Assembly (NCBI GenBank): GCA_947493195.1
Contig: CANLQG010000003.1
Coordinates: 124,001-188,000, forward strand
Length of the DNA stretch: 64,000 bases
Direction of reading: 5' to 3'
Origin: an uncultured Sphingomonadaceae bacterium
Lineage (GTDB): Bacteria > Pseudomonadota > Alphaproteobacteria > Sphingomonadales > Sphingomonadaceae
Below the pieces are notes generated by a model. The model was not told the origin of the DNA. It did not search any database and worked only from the letters and a program-made list of their open reading frames with translations. Within the stretch, counting starts at the first letter, position 1. Each line of letters opens with the position of its first letter. This document shows, piece after piece, positions 25,990 to 35,298 of this stretch. The position numbers and the translations under genes were made by a program.

Positions 25990-28322
25990 TGGCTGAAGCG
26001 ACCATCAAGAAAGTCTGCGTGATCGGCGCCGGCACGATGGGTGCCGGTATCGCCGCCCAGATCGCCAACGCCGGCGTGCCCGTGCTGTTGCTGGATATCG
26101 TCCCCAAGGACGGTGCCAACCGCAACGCGATTGCCGAGGGCGCGGTCAGGAAAATGCTCAAGACCGACCCCGCCCCGTTCATGGGCAAGCGTCCGGCCAG
26201 GCTGGTGGAAACAGGCAATATCGAGGACGACCTTGGCAAGGTGGCTGAGTGCGACTGGGTGGTGGAAGCCATCATCGAACGCCTCGACATCAAGCAGGAC
26301 CTCTACGCCAAGCTGGAGGAGGTGCGCACCGAAGGCACGGCTGTCTCCTCCAACACCTCCACCATTCCGCTGGAGCAGCTGACCGATGGCCGGTCGGACG
26401 CGTTCAAGCGCGATTTCCTGATCACCCACTTCTTCAATCCACCGCGCTACATGCGCCTGATCGAACTGGTGGCAGGACCGAAGACCAATCCCGACACGCT
26501 GGAAATGGTTCGCGAATTCGTGGACCGCAAGCTGGGTAAGACCCCGGTGGACGCCGAGGATTCCCCCGGCTTCATCGCCAACCGCATCGGCACCTTCTGG
26601 ATCCAGCAGGCGGTGAATTCCGCCTTCGACATGGACATGACGGTGGAAGAGGTGGACGAAATCGGTGGCAAGCCGATGGGCGTGCCCAAGACTGGCATTT
26701 TCGGCTTGATCGACCTCATCGGTATCGACCTGATGCCGCACCTTATGAAATCGCTCACCAGCACCCTGCCAAAGGATGACTGGTACCAGAAGATCGCTCG
26801 CAGCGAGCCGCTGATCGAGGAGATGATCGAGAGTGGCTACACCGGGCGCAAAGGCAAGGGCGGCTTCTACACCCTGGAAAAGGGTGACGATGGCAAGCGC
26901 ACCAAGATGGCGAAGGACCTGAAGTCCGGCGAATACCGCGCTGCGGCTCGCCCGGGCCTTGTCTATGGCTCTGCCGCCAAGGGCGATCTTGGCAAGCTGA
27001 TTGCCACGAAGGGCAAGGTCGGGGCATATGCGTGGTCCGTGCTCGGCCCCACGCTGTCGTACGCGGCCAGCATCGTGCCCGAAGCAACCGCCACCGTAGT
27101 CGGCGTCGATGACGCGATGAAGCTGGGCTACAACTGGAAGTTCGGCCCCTTCGAAATGATCGACAATATCGGTGCTGCCAAGCTGGTCGAACGCCTCGAG
27201 GCTGACGATCTGCCCGTGCCCGAGATCCTCAAGATGGCGGGAGACCGCAGCTTCTACCGGATCGAGGATGGCAAGCGCCAGTACCTGGGCACCGATGGCG
27301 AATACCACGATATCGAACGTGCCGAAGGCGTGCTGCTGCTGGAAGACATCAAGCTGTCCAGCAAGCCGATCATGGCTAACGGCTCTGCCGCCCTGTGGGA
27401 TATCGGCGATGGCGTCGTCGCGCTGGAATTCACCGGCAAGATGAACGCGCTGGACGAGCAGGTCATGAAGCTGATCCAGAAGGCCATTCCAATGGTGAAG
27501 AAGGATTACAAGGCTTTGGTCGTCTACAACGAAGGCTCCAATTTCTCCGCCGGTGCCAACCTTGGCCTCGCCATGTTCGCCCTGAACATCGCGGCGTGGA
27601 GCGAGGTGGAAAAGAGCGTGAAGGGTGGGCAAGATGCCTACAAGGCGCTGAAGTATGCCCCCTTCCCCGTCGTTTCGGCTCCGGCCGGTATGGCGCTGGG
27701 TGGTGGTTGCGAGATCTGCCTCAATTCCGATGCCATCCAGGCCCATGCCGAGACCTACATCGGCCTCGTCGAATGCGGCGTTGGCATCATCCCCGGCTGG
27801 GGCGGTTGCGGCGAATTCATTTCCCGCTGGAAGGACAACAAGCGCCATCCCGCTGGCCCCATGCCTGCCGTGTCCAAGGCGTTCGAAACCATTTCCACCG
27901 CGACGGTCGCCAAGTCGGCTGCCGAAGCCAAAGAGCTTGGCTTCCTGCGCAAGGACGACGGTATCACCATGAACCGCGATCGTTTGCTTTACGATGCGAA
28001 GCAGCGCGCGCTAGCCATGGTGGATGGATACACGGCTCCCGAAAAGCCCGAATACCGCCTGCCCGGCCGCAGCGGCAAGGCAGCGCTGGAACTGGCGGTC
28101 GACAGCTTCAACAAGCAGGGCAAGGCAACCGCGCATGATGTGACGGTCGCTGGCGAGCTTGCCTATGTCCTGACGGGCGGCGATACCGATATCACCGAGA
28201 TCGTGACCGAAGCCGAAATGCTGAAGCTAGAGAGAGACGCGTTCATGCGCCTCATTCGAAATCCGAAGTCGCAGGCCCGGGTCGAGCACATGCTCGAAAC
28301 CGGCAAGCCGCTTCGCAATTGA
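25989..28322 (+). CDS. 3-hydroxyacyl-CoA dehydrogenase / enoyl-CoA hydratase, FadN-like
   Basis: A 777-residue two-function beta-oxidation protein. The N-terminal NAD-binding loop GAGTMG is at 13-18, the dehydrogenase helical domain follows (DSPGFIANRIG), and a second dehydrogenase-like half reaches about residue 460. The enoyl-CoA hydratase domain is C-terminal (SNFSAGANLGL and APAGMALGGGCEIC). This order is the reverse of E. coli FadB and matches Bacillus FadN and many alphaproteobacterial proteins. It is coupled to the thiolase gene by a one-base overlap. Confidence 0.94.
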   Translation: MAEATIKKVCVIGAGTMGAGIAAQIANAGVPVLLLDIVPKDGANRNAIAEGAVRKMLKTDPAPFMGKRPARLVETGNIEDDLGKVAECDWVVEAIIERLDIKQDLYAKLEEVRTEGTAVSSNTSTIPLEQLTDGRSDAFKRDFLITHFFNPPRYMRLIELVAGPKTNPDTLEMVREFVDRKLGKTPVDAEDSPGFIANRIGTFWIQQAVNSAFDMDMTVEEVDEIGGKPMGVPKTGIFGLIDLIGIDLMPHLMKSLTSTLPKDDWYQKIARSEPLIEEMIESGYTGRKGKGGFYTLEKGDDGKRTKMAKDLKSGEYRAAARPGLVYGSAAKGDLGKLIATKGKVGAYAWSVLGPTLSYAASIVPEATATVVGVDDAMKLGYNWKFGPFEMIDNIGAAKLVERLEADDLPVPEILKMAGDRSFYRIEDGKRQYLGTDGEYHDIERAEGVLLLEDIKLSSKPIMANGSAALWDIGDGVVALEFTGKMNALDEQVMKLIQKAIPMVKKDYKALVVYNEGSNFSAGANLGLAMFALNIAAWSEVEKSVKGGQDAYKALKYAPFPVVSAPAGMALGGGCEICLNSDAIQAHAETYIGLVECGVGIIPGWGGCGEFISRWKDNKRHPAGPMPAVSKAFETISTATVAKSAAEAKELGFLRKDDGITMNRDRLLYDAKQRALAMVDGYTAPEKPEYRLPGRSGKAALELAVDSFNKQGKATAHDVTVAGELAYVLTGGDTDITEIVTEAEMLKLERDAFMRLIRNPKSQARVEHMLETGKPLRN

Positions 28323-28340
28323 TCAGAGAGGATTTGTCCA

Positions 28341-30131
28341 ATGCAAGTCTATGAAGCCCCCATCCGCGACATGCTGTTCAACATCAACGAGCTGCATGAA
28401 GACGACGGTTTCGGCAATCTCGAAGGGTTCGAGGATTTCGACGAGGACGTGACCGTCGCGATCCTTGAAGAAGCCAACAAGCTTTGCCGCGATGTGCTGT
28501 TGCCGATAAACTGGCCCGGCGACCAGGAAGGTTGCCGGATCGAAAACGGCGTCGTCCGCACGCCCAAGGGCTTCCAGGAAGCCTACAAGCAGTTCTGCGA
28601 AGGCGGCTGGGCGGGTCTTGGCGTGTCTCAGGAATGGGGCGGCCAGGGTGCTCCCCACTCCATCGGCAAGATGGTAGAGGAAATGACCTGCTCCGCGAAC
28701 CTCTCCTTTGGCCTCTATCCCGGCCTTACCGGCGGCGCGATGGTGTCGCTGGAGGCCTATGGCAGCGACGAGTTGAAGAACTTCTACATGCCCAAGATGG
28801 CCAGCGGCGAATGGTCCGGCACCATGTGCCTTACCGAACCGCATTGCGGTACGGACCTTGGCATGCTGCGCACCAAGGCGGAACCGCAGGACGACGGCAG
28901 CTACCTCGTCACCGGCAACAAGATCTTCATCAGCGCCGGCGACCATGACCTGACCGACAACATCGTCCATCTGGTATTGGCGCGCCTTCCCGATGCCCCT
29001 CCGGGCGTGAAGGGCATCTCGCTGTTCCTGGTGCCGAAGTACCTGCCCAAGGATGACGGATCGCTGGGCAACCACAACAACGCCAAGCCAACGGCGATCG
29101 AGCACAAGATGGGTTTGAAGGCATCGGCAACCTGCCAGATGTCGTTCGAGGATTCGAAGGGCTGGCTGGTCGGCAAGCCCCACCGCGGTCTCGAAGCCAT
29201 GTTCGCGATGATGAACACAGAGCGCGTCGCCGTGGGTATCCAGGGCCTGGGCGTGGGCGAGATCGCCTACCAGTCAGCGGTTTACTACGCGAAGGACCGC
29301 TTGCAGGGCCGTTCACTGTCGGGCGTGAAGAACCCCGATGGCCCCGCCGATCCGATCATCGTCCATCCCGACATTCGCCGCATGCTGATGACCATGCGCG
29401 CCTACAACGAAGGCAGCCGTGCGGTTTCCGCATGGGTCAGCCGCGCACTTGATGCAGAGCATGCCTCCCTCGAACCCGAGGCGCGTGAGCGGGCCAAGGA
29501 TTTCGTCGCGCTGATGACCCCGGTCGTGAAGGCCCTCTTCACCGATCTCGGTCACGAAAGCGCCCACCTGGCGGTGCAGGTCTACGGCGGCCACGGCTAC
29601 ATCCAGGAAACGGGTGTGGAGCAGTTTGCCCGCGACGCGCGCATCGCGCAGATCTACGAAGGCACCAACGGTATCCAGGCGCTGGACCTTGTCGGCCGCA
29701 AGCTGCCCGATCGCATGGGCAAGAACCTGCGCAGCTTCTTCCACCCGGTGTCCCAGTTCATCGAAGACCATGCCTCGGACGAGAAGATCGGCAAGATGAT
29801 CGCCGGACTGCAGCAGGCTTTCGGCGCGCTGCAGATGTCTACCGGACACATTGCGCAAAAGGGCATGAAGGATCCGGAGGAAGCGGCAGCCGCCGCGACC
29901 GACTACCTGCGCCTGCTGGGCTTCGTCGCCATGGGTTACTGCTTTGCGAAGGCGGCGAAGATCGCCCACGCCAAGCTGGAGGAAGGCACGGGCGAGAAGG
30001 ACTTCTACGAAGCCAAGATCATCACCGCCCGCTACTTCTTCGATCGCTTGCTGCCGCCCGTGATGGCGCAGATGATGGCGATCACCAGCGGCAAGTCGAG
30101 CATGATGGACATGCCGGCGGAAGCGTTCTGA
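28341..30131 (+). CDS. acyl-CoA dehydrogenase, long form
   Basis: A 596-residue flavoenzyme performing the first oxidation of acyl-CoA. It carries MCLTEPHCGTDLG (FAD/substrate segment), NTERVAVGIQGLG, and the C-terminal QVYGGHGYIQETGVEQFARDARI with the glycine-rich FAD site. The catalytic base is the glutamate in QIYEGTNGIQ. The extra C-terminal region (from about residue 470) is that of the long ACAD family with an added helical domain. It follows the previous gene by 18 bases and ends in TGATG with the next. Confidence 0.94.
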   Translation: MQVYEAPIRDMLFNINELHEDDGFGNLEGFEDFDEDVTVAILEEANKLCRDVLLPINWPGDQEGCRIENGVVRTPKGFQEAYKQFCEGGWAGLGVSQEWGGQGAPHSIGKMVEEMTCSANLSFGLYPGLTGGAMVSLEAYGSDELKNFYMPKMASGEWSGTMCLTEPHCGTDLGMLRTKAEPQDDGSYLVTGNKIFISAGDHDLTDNIVHLVLARLPDAPPGVKGISLFLVPKYLPKDDGSLGNHNNAKPTAIEHKMGLKASATCQMSFEDSKGWLVGKPHRGLEAMFAMMNTERVAVGIQGLGVGEIAYQSAVYYAKDRLQGRSLSGVKNPDGPADPIIVHPDIRRMLMTMRAYNEGSRAVSAWVSRALDAEHASLEPEARERAKDFVALMTPVVKALFTDLGHESAHLAVQVYGGHGYIQETGVEQFARDARIAQIYEGTNGIQALDLVGRKLPDRMGKNLRSFFHPVSQFIEDHASDEKIGKMIAGLQQAFGALQMSTGHIAQKGMKDPEEAAAAATDYLRLLGFVAMGYCFAKAAKIAHAKLEEGTGEKDFYEAKIITARYFFDRLLPPVMAQMMAITSGKSSMMDMPAEAF

Positions 30132-31054
30132 TGAGGAGTGCCGCCAATCCGGCCCTGGACACATTCGCTGGCGGGCTGAAAGTGCCCGCCATCGTTGCGC
30201 CCATGTTTCTCGTTTCCGGGCCTGACCTGGTGGTGGAAAGCTGCAAGGCCGGGCTTTGCGGCACCTTCCCCGCACTCAACCAGCGAACCACGGCAGGCTT
30301 CGACGAATGGTTGTGCGAGATCGAGGAACGACTGGACGATGGCGGCGCGCCTTACGGCGTAAACCTGATCGTCCACGGCTCCAACCCTCGGGTCGAGGCC
30401 GATCTGGAAGTGTGTATAAAGCACAAGGTCCCGCTCATCATAACCTCGCTGGGGGCGGTGCCGGACCTCGTGAAGGCCGTGCATTCCTATGGAGGGCTGG
30501 TCTTTCATGACGTGATCCAGCGTCGCCATGCGGAAAAGGCTGCCGAGGCCGGTGTCGACGGTATCATCGCCGTTGCCGCGGGTGCTGGCGGCCATGCGGG
30601 CACCTTCAGTCCCTTCGCCCTTACCAGCGAAATTCGTGAGTTCTGGGATGGGGCACTGATCCTGTCGGGTTCCATGAGTCACGGCGGGCACATAGCCGCC
30701 GCGCAGATGATGGGCTGCGACTTCGCCTATTTCGGCAGCCACTTCATCGCGGCTGAGGAAAGCATGGCTCCGCAAGGCCAGAAGGACATGATGATCGGCG
30801 CCTCTGCGAAAGACGTTACCTACACGAACAAGGTGACCGGCGTGGGCGCGAATTTCCTCACCCCCAGCCTAGAGGCAGCCACGTTGCACGATGCTCCGGG
30901 CGAAATGTCGCTGAACGAGGAGGCCAAGGCCTGGAAGACCATCTGGTCCGCCGGCCACGGAACGGGTGCCGTGCGCGACGTGCGACCGACCGAGGACATT
31001 TGCCAGCAGTTGATAGCCGAATACGAAGCAGCACGCTCGAATTTCTGCGGATGA
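30131..31054 (+). CDS. nitronate monooxygenase-like flavoprotein
   Basis: A 307-residue FMN-binding TIM barrel of the nitronate monooxygenase/2-nitropropane dioxygenase family. It shows the N-terminal PAIVAPMFLVSGPDLV, the AGAGGHAG segment carrying the catalytic histidine, and the phosphate-binding SGSMSHGGHIAAAQMMG. Many members attached to lipid operons are really involved in enoyl-CoA or nitroalkane side reactions, so the true substrate is open. The start overlaps the acyl-CoA dehydrogenase stop. Confidence 0.88.
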   Translation: MRSAANPALDTFAGGLKVPAIVAPMFLVSGPDLVVESCKAGLCGTFPALNQRTTAGFDEWLCEIEERLDDGGAPYGVNLIVHGSNPRVEADLEVCIKHKVPLIITSLGAVPDLVKAVHSYGGLVFHDVIQRRHAEKAAEAGVDGIIAVAAGAGGHAGTFSPFALTSEIREFWDGALILSGSMSHGGHIAAAQMMGCDFAYFGSHFIAAEESMAPQGQKDMMIGASAKDVTYTNKVTGVGANFLTPSLEAATLHDAPGEMSLNEEAKAWKTIWSAGHGTGAVRDVRPTEDICQQLIAEYEAARSNFCG

Positions 31055-31092
31055 CCGGCACCTGCAGTCCGCACGCTCGTTACACCTGCTGA

Positions 31093-32160
31093 ATGTCACG
31101 CAATACTGCCAGCAGTGCCCCGCGCATAAACGCCATCGCCACGGCCGTACCGGAATGCGACGTACATACGCGGTACACGCAGTGGGCCGCATCCCAGCTG
31201 GATGACGAACGCAAGGCGAAACTGTTTCGCCGGATGGAATCGCGCGGCGGGATTTCGCATCGTTATTCGGTGCTGTCGGGCAAGGATGCGGCTCTCGACT
31301 TCGGCAGTTTTTATATGCGCGAGGAAGAACCGGGGACGCGTGCACGCATGGAGCGGTACGCCGCCCATGCGCCCGACCTGGCGATGCAGGCCATCGCTGG
31401 ACTGCCTTCGACAGAAGGCGTGACCCATCTTGTCGTCGCCAGTTGCACCGGCTTCCTGGCGCCGGGCCTTGACCAGATTATTGCCCGCCGCCTCGGCCTT
31501 GCCGCCGGTGTAGAGCGGGTCTCCATCGGCTTCATGGGCTGCTATGCTGGTGTGACACTGCTCCGCACGGCTGCACACATTGTCCGCTCCGAACCATCGG
31601 CCCGGGTGCTGGCTGTCGCGGTGGAGTTATGTTCGTTGCACCTCCAGCAATCGCAGGACATTGAAAGCCTGCTGGCCATGGGCCAGTTCGCCGACGGCGC
31701 GGCCGCGGTACTGCTAAGCGCCGATGGCGAAGGACTGGCGCTTGGCCAGGGCCTGTCGCTGGCGCTGGAGGAAAGCGGAGACCTGATTACCTGGACCATC
31801 GGTAACAGCGGCTTCGTCATGCACCTTTCCGGCGAAGTGCCCGGCAAGCTGGGCGAAGCGCTGGATGACCCGACTGTGCAGGAGACTATCCTGGGCGAAG
31901 ATCCGCCGACCACTTGGGCAGTCCATCCCGGCGGAAGGTCCGTGCTTGACGCGGTCGAGCGCGGCCTTGCCCTTCCCGCTAACGCCTTGGACGCCTCGCG
32001 CGGCGTGCTAGACGAATTCGGCAACATGTCCTCCGCCACGGTTCTCTTCGTGCTTGATCGTCTCGCACGAGAGAGGCCCGCATCCGGCATCGCGCTCGCA
32101 TTCGGGCCGGGGCTTGCGATGGAAGGTGTGCGTTTTGGCTGGATCGGCAACGATGCTTGA
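31093..32160 (+). CDS. type III polyketide synthase
   Basis: A 355-residue chalcone-synthase-like enzyme with the full catalytic triad: C118 in VASCTGF, H278 in AVHPGG and N311 in GNMSSAT. Such enzymes extend an acyl-CoA starter with malonyl-CoA and cyclise the chain to alkylresorcinols, pyrones or phloroglucinols. The gene follows the beta-oxidation run by 38 bases and overlaps a methyltransferase gene. The set of synthase, methyltransferase and flavoprotein parallels the Streptomyces griseus srsABC phenolic-lipid operon. The specific product is not known. Confidence 0.9.
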   Translation: MSRNTASSAPRINAIATAVPECDVHTRYTQWAASQLDDERKAKLFRRMESRGGISHRYSVLSGKDAALDFGSFYMREEEPGTRARMERYAAHAPDLAMQAIAGLPSTEGVTHLVVASCTGFLAPGLDQIIARRLGLAAGVERVSIGFMGCYAGVTLLRTAAHIVRSEPSARVLAVAVELCSLHLQQSQDIESLLAMGQFADGAAAVLLSADGEGLALGQGLSLALEESGDLITWTIGNSGFVMHLSGEVPGKLGEALDDPTVQETILGEDPPTTWAVHPGGRSVLDAVERGLALPANALDASRGVLDEFGNMSSATVLFVLDRLARERPASGIALAFGPGLAMEGVRFGWIGNDA

Positions 32161-32839
32161 ACAGCGGCTGGAAGCTGAGGAACTGATGGACGATCCGGCC
32201 CTGCCGGAAGCGGTCTATCGGCGCGTCCTGGCCGATCTGGCAAAGGTCAACCGCGCGACCCTCGCCTATCGTCCCACACTTGAATTTATTGCCGAGGCGC
32301 TGGCGGGACGCAGGGAATTCACGCTGCTCGATGTCGGCTTCGGCCAGGGCGACACCTTGCGGGAAATAGCTAGCTTCGCAGCGAAGCGGGGCATCAAGGC
32401 AAAACTGGTCGGTGTGGACCTCAACCCCCGCAGCGAGAATGCGGCGCGAGACGTAACCGATCCGTCGCTGCCGATAACCTACATCACCGGCGACTATGCC
32501 GATTTGATGAGCGATAAATGGGACTTCATCGTCTCCAGCCTCGTGGCGCATCACATGAGCAGGGACGAACTGCTGCTGTTCCTGCAGGTAATGGAGAGCG
32601 AGGCCCGGCTTGGCTGGTTCGTCAACGACCTCCATCGCCACGGCCTCAGCTACCTGGGCTACCCCATCCTCGCGCAACTGGCCGGGTGGCATCGCATCGT
32701 GCGCATGGACGGACAGACCTCGATCGCCCGCAGCTTCCGCCGCCACGAATGGCTCGCGCTGCTGGACGAGGCCGGTATCGAAAAGGCGCAGGTCGCCAGA
32801 AAATTTCCGTTCAGGCTGTGCGTATCCCGGATCCGCTGA
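32153..32839 (+). CDS. SAM-dependent methyltransferase of the polyketide operon
   Basis: A 228-residue class I methyltransferase. SAM motif I is LLDVGFGQGDT at 58-68, the acidic motif II region is VGVDLNP near residue 88, and a histidine-rich SSLVAHHMSR follows. The start lies eight bases before the polyketide synthase stop, and the end overlaps the flavoprotein start by 22 bases. It most likely O- or C-methylates the polyketide product. Confidence 0.85.
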   Translation: MLEQRLEAEELMDDPALPEAVYRRVLADLAKVNRATLAYRPTLEFIAEALAGRREFTLLDVGFGQGDTLREIASFAAKRGIKAKLVGVDLNPRSENAARDVTDPSLPITYITGDYADLMSDKWDFIVSSLVAHHMSRDELLLFLQVMESEARLGWFVNDLHRHGLSYLGYPILAQLAGWHRIVRMDGQTSIARSFRRHEWLALLDEAGIEKAQVARKFPFRLCVSRIR

Positions 32840-33915
32840 TTCTCGGCGCTGGCCCGGCCGGCTGTGCGGCAGCCATCGAACTGGCGCTGGCCGGTGCGAA
32901 GCCCTTGCTGCTGGACCGGAACGAGGAGGTTGGCGATCCGCTTTGTGGCGGGTTCATGAGCTGGCGCACCCTGGCACAACTGGATACCATGGGAGTGCAC
33001 ACAGGTTCACTAGGTGGCCAGAAAGTGGACCACCTGCGCATCTTCGCGCACGGAAGGGAAGCGCACACCCCCCTGCCCCAACCGGCACTGGGACTGTCGC
33101 GGCACGCCCTCGATTTCGCCATGCGCAAGGCCGCGGTCGCCAGCGGTGCCCGGCTGGAAATCGATACGATTCGCTCGCTGGGTAACGGTTGCCTCCATGG
33201 GCAGAAGCGGGACTGGCAAGCAGATTGCGTCTTTCTTGCCAGCGGCAAACACGACATCCGCGGCCAGGCTCGCCCCCGCACGGCAAGCGATCCGGCGCTC
33301 GGCCTTCGCATTCGCCTTCCCGCCAGTACAGAGCGAGTCGCGCTGATCGGCTCTGCTATCGAACTGCACCTGTTTACCGGCGGCTACGCCGGGATCGTCC
33401 TGCAGGAGGGCGGATCGTGCAACATCTGCCTCGCTCTGCGGAAATCGGCATTTGCCGATGCGGGCGGCGATCCGGTATCGCTGCTGGCGTGGGTAGCATC
33501 CCGCAACCGGCATTTCGCCCAGCGGCTTGGAAACGACTGGAAAAACAGCCGGATAGAGACAATTGGCGCAGTCCCCTACGGCTGGATAGCGCAGGACACC
33601 ACGGCGGGCCTCTACCGCCTTGGCGATCAGGCGGCCGTTATCCCGTCACTTGCCGGCGAAGGCATGTCCATCGCCGTGGCAAGCGGCAGGATGGCCGCGC
33701 GGTATTGGCTGCACAACGGTGCCGATGGTGCCCCGGCCTACCAGCGCGCCTTCGCGGCAAGAGCCTATCCACCGGTACAAATAGCAAAAACAGCGCGGAT
33801 GCTGGGCGAGACATGGCTGGGAAGCGAGGCAGCACTGATGCTCTCGGCCCATTCGCCAGCTCTTGTATCGCACCTCGCCGAGCGCTGCCGAATTTCAATG
33901 GACGGCGCAGACTGA
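32818..33915 (+). CDS. FAD-dependent oxidoreductase of the polyketide operon
   Basis: A 365-residue flavoprotein of the p-hydroxybenzoate hydroxylase/geranylgeranyl-reductase superfamily. The dinucleotide loop GAGPAG is at 10-15, LLLDRNEEVGDPLCGG follows, and the second FAD motif GDQAAVIPSLAGEGMSIAV is near residue 275. It starts at a GTG inside the methyltransferase gene; no ATG is near. A hydroxylation that would turn a resorcinol into a quinol or quinone is the plausible role, but reductase activity cannot be excluded. Confidence 0.85.
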   Translation: MRIPDPLILGAGPAGCAAAIELALAGAKPLLLDRNEEVGDPLCGGFMSWRTLAQLDTMGVHTGSLGGQKVDHLRIFAHGREAHTPLPQPALGLSRHALDFAMRKAAVASGARLEIDTIRSLGNGCLHGQKRDWQADCVFLASGKHDIRGQARPRTASDPALGLRIRLPASTERVALIGSAIELHLFTGGYAGIVLQEGGSCNICLALRKSAFADAGGDPVSLLAWVASRNRHFAQRLGNDWKNSRIETIGAVPYGWIAQDTTAGLYRLGDQAAVIPSLAGEGMSIAVASGRMAARYWLHNGADGAPAYQRAFAARAYPPVQIAKTARMLGETWLGSEAALMLSAHSPALVSHLAERCRISMDGAD

Positions 33916-33995
33916 CCCCTTGGCTTGCACCGGCGTGCGTCCCTGCTAAGAGGCCCGCAAACAGTTTCGAACTCCACCAATAGACAGGACCCCCC

Positions 33996-35225
33996 ATGGC
34001 GAAAATTCAGGTCAAGAACCCCATTGTAGAGATCGACGGCGACGAGATGACCAAGATCATCTGGCAGTGGATCCGCGAACGGCTGATCCTGCCCTACCTC
34101 GATGTGGACCTGAAGTACTACGATTTGTCTGTCGAAAAACGCGACGAAACCGACGACCAGATCACTGTGGATGCCGCCAAGGCCATCCAGCAGTACGGCG
34201 TTGGCGTGAAGTGCGCCACCATCACCCCGGACGAAGCGCGCGTCGAGGAATTCGACCTCAAGCAGATGTGGCGCTCGCCCAACGGCACGATCCGCAACAT
34301 CCTTGGCGGCACGATCTTCCGTGAGCCCATCGTGATCGACAACGTGCCGCGCCTGGTTCCGGGCTGGACCGATCCCATCGTCGTCGGTCGTCACGCATTT
34401 GGCGACCAGTATCGCGCCACCGACACCCTGATCCCCGGCGCGGGCAAGCTGCGCATGGTCTTCGAGGGTGATGATGGCCAGAACATCGACTTGGAAGTGC
34501 ACACCTTCGACCAGCCCGGCGTGGCAATGACGATGTACAATCACGACGAGTCCATCCGCGACTTCGCCCGTGCCAGCTTCAACTACGGCCTCGACCGTGG
34601 CTGGCCGGTGTATCTGTCCACCAAGAACACCATCCTGAAAAAGTACGATGGCCGCTTCAAGGACCTGTTCCAGGAAGTGTTCGACACCGAAGGCTTCAAG
34701 GAAAAGTTCGAAGCTGCCGACATCGGCTACGAGCACCGCCTGATCGACGACATGGTCGCCGCCGCGCTGAAGTGGAACGGCAAGTTCGTCTGGGCCTGCA
34801 AGAACTACGACGGTGACGTGCAGTCGGACATCGTGGCACAGGGTTTCGGCTCGCTGGGTCTGATGACTTCCGTGCTCATGACCCCCGATGGCAAGACCGT
34901 AGAGGCCGAAGCCGCTCACGGCACCGTGACGCGCCACTACCGCCAGCACCAGCAGGGCAAGGCCACCAGCACCAATCCGATCGCCTCCATCTTCGCATGG
35001 ACCCGCGGCCTGATGTATCGTGGCCGTTTCGACAACACGCCTGACGTGGTCGCCTTCGCGGAATCGCTGGAAAAGGTCTGCATCAGCTGTGTCGAAAACG
35101 GCAAGATGACGAAGGACCTGGCCTTGCTCATCGGCCCCAGCCAGAGCTGGATGACAACCGAGCAGTTCTTCGAAGCCATCGTCGATGGCCTCGAAGCCGA
35201 AATGAAGAAGCAGGGGCTCGTTTGA
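33996..35225 (+). CDS. icd: NADP-dependent isocitrate dehydrogenase
   Basis: A 409-residue eukaryote-like (type II) isocitrate dehydrogenase, common in alphaproteobacteria. It has [16 protein letters not shown] at the start, [20 protein letters not shown] in the substrate site, and [19 protein letters not shown] and [12 protein letters not shown] for metal and cofactor binding. It decarboxylates isocitrate to 2-oxoglutarate in the TCA cycle. A clear terminator lies 30 bases after the stop. Confidence 0.97.
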   Translation: MAKIQVKNPIVEIDGDEMTKIIWQWIRERLILPYLDVDLKYYDLSVEKRDETDDQITVDAAKAIQQYGVGVKCATITPDEARVEEFDLKQMWRSPNGTIRNILGGTIFREPIVIDNVPRLVPGWTDPIVVGRHAFGDQYRATDTLIPGAGKLRMVFEGDDGQNIDLEVHTFDQPGVAMTMYNHDESIRDFARASFNYGLDRGWPVYLSTKNTILKKYDGRFKDLFQEVFDTEGFKEKFEAADIGYEHRLIDDMVAAALKWNGKFVWACKNYDGDVQSDIVAQGFGSLGLMTSVLMTPDGKTVEAEAAHGTVTRHYRQHQQGKATSTNPIASIFAWTRGLMYRGRFDNTPDVVAFAESLEKVCISCVENGKMTKDLALLIGPSQSWMTTEQFFEAIVDGLEAEMKKQGLV

Positions 35226-35255
35226 GCCACTGATTTCACCAGAGTGGAAACGAAA

Positions 35256-35294
35256 CCTCCGTTGCGCCATTGATCCGGCGTAACGGGGGCTTTT
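35256..35294 (+). terminator. Rho-independent terminator of icd
   Basis: CCTCCGTT (35256-35263) pairs with AACGGGGG (35282-35289, one G-T pair), with an inner GCGCC/GGCG stem, then C and four T residues. The next gene starts only five bases later, so the hairpin lies in its leader or ahead of its promoter. Confidence 0.75.
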
Positions 35295-35298
35295 ATCT

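Noticed and set aside
25851-27848. A 665-codon open frame on the minus strand
   Set aside because: Antisense to the thiolase end and the FadN-like gene, with histidine/aspartate-rich composition typical of a shadow frame.
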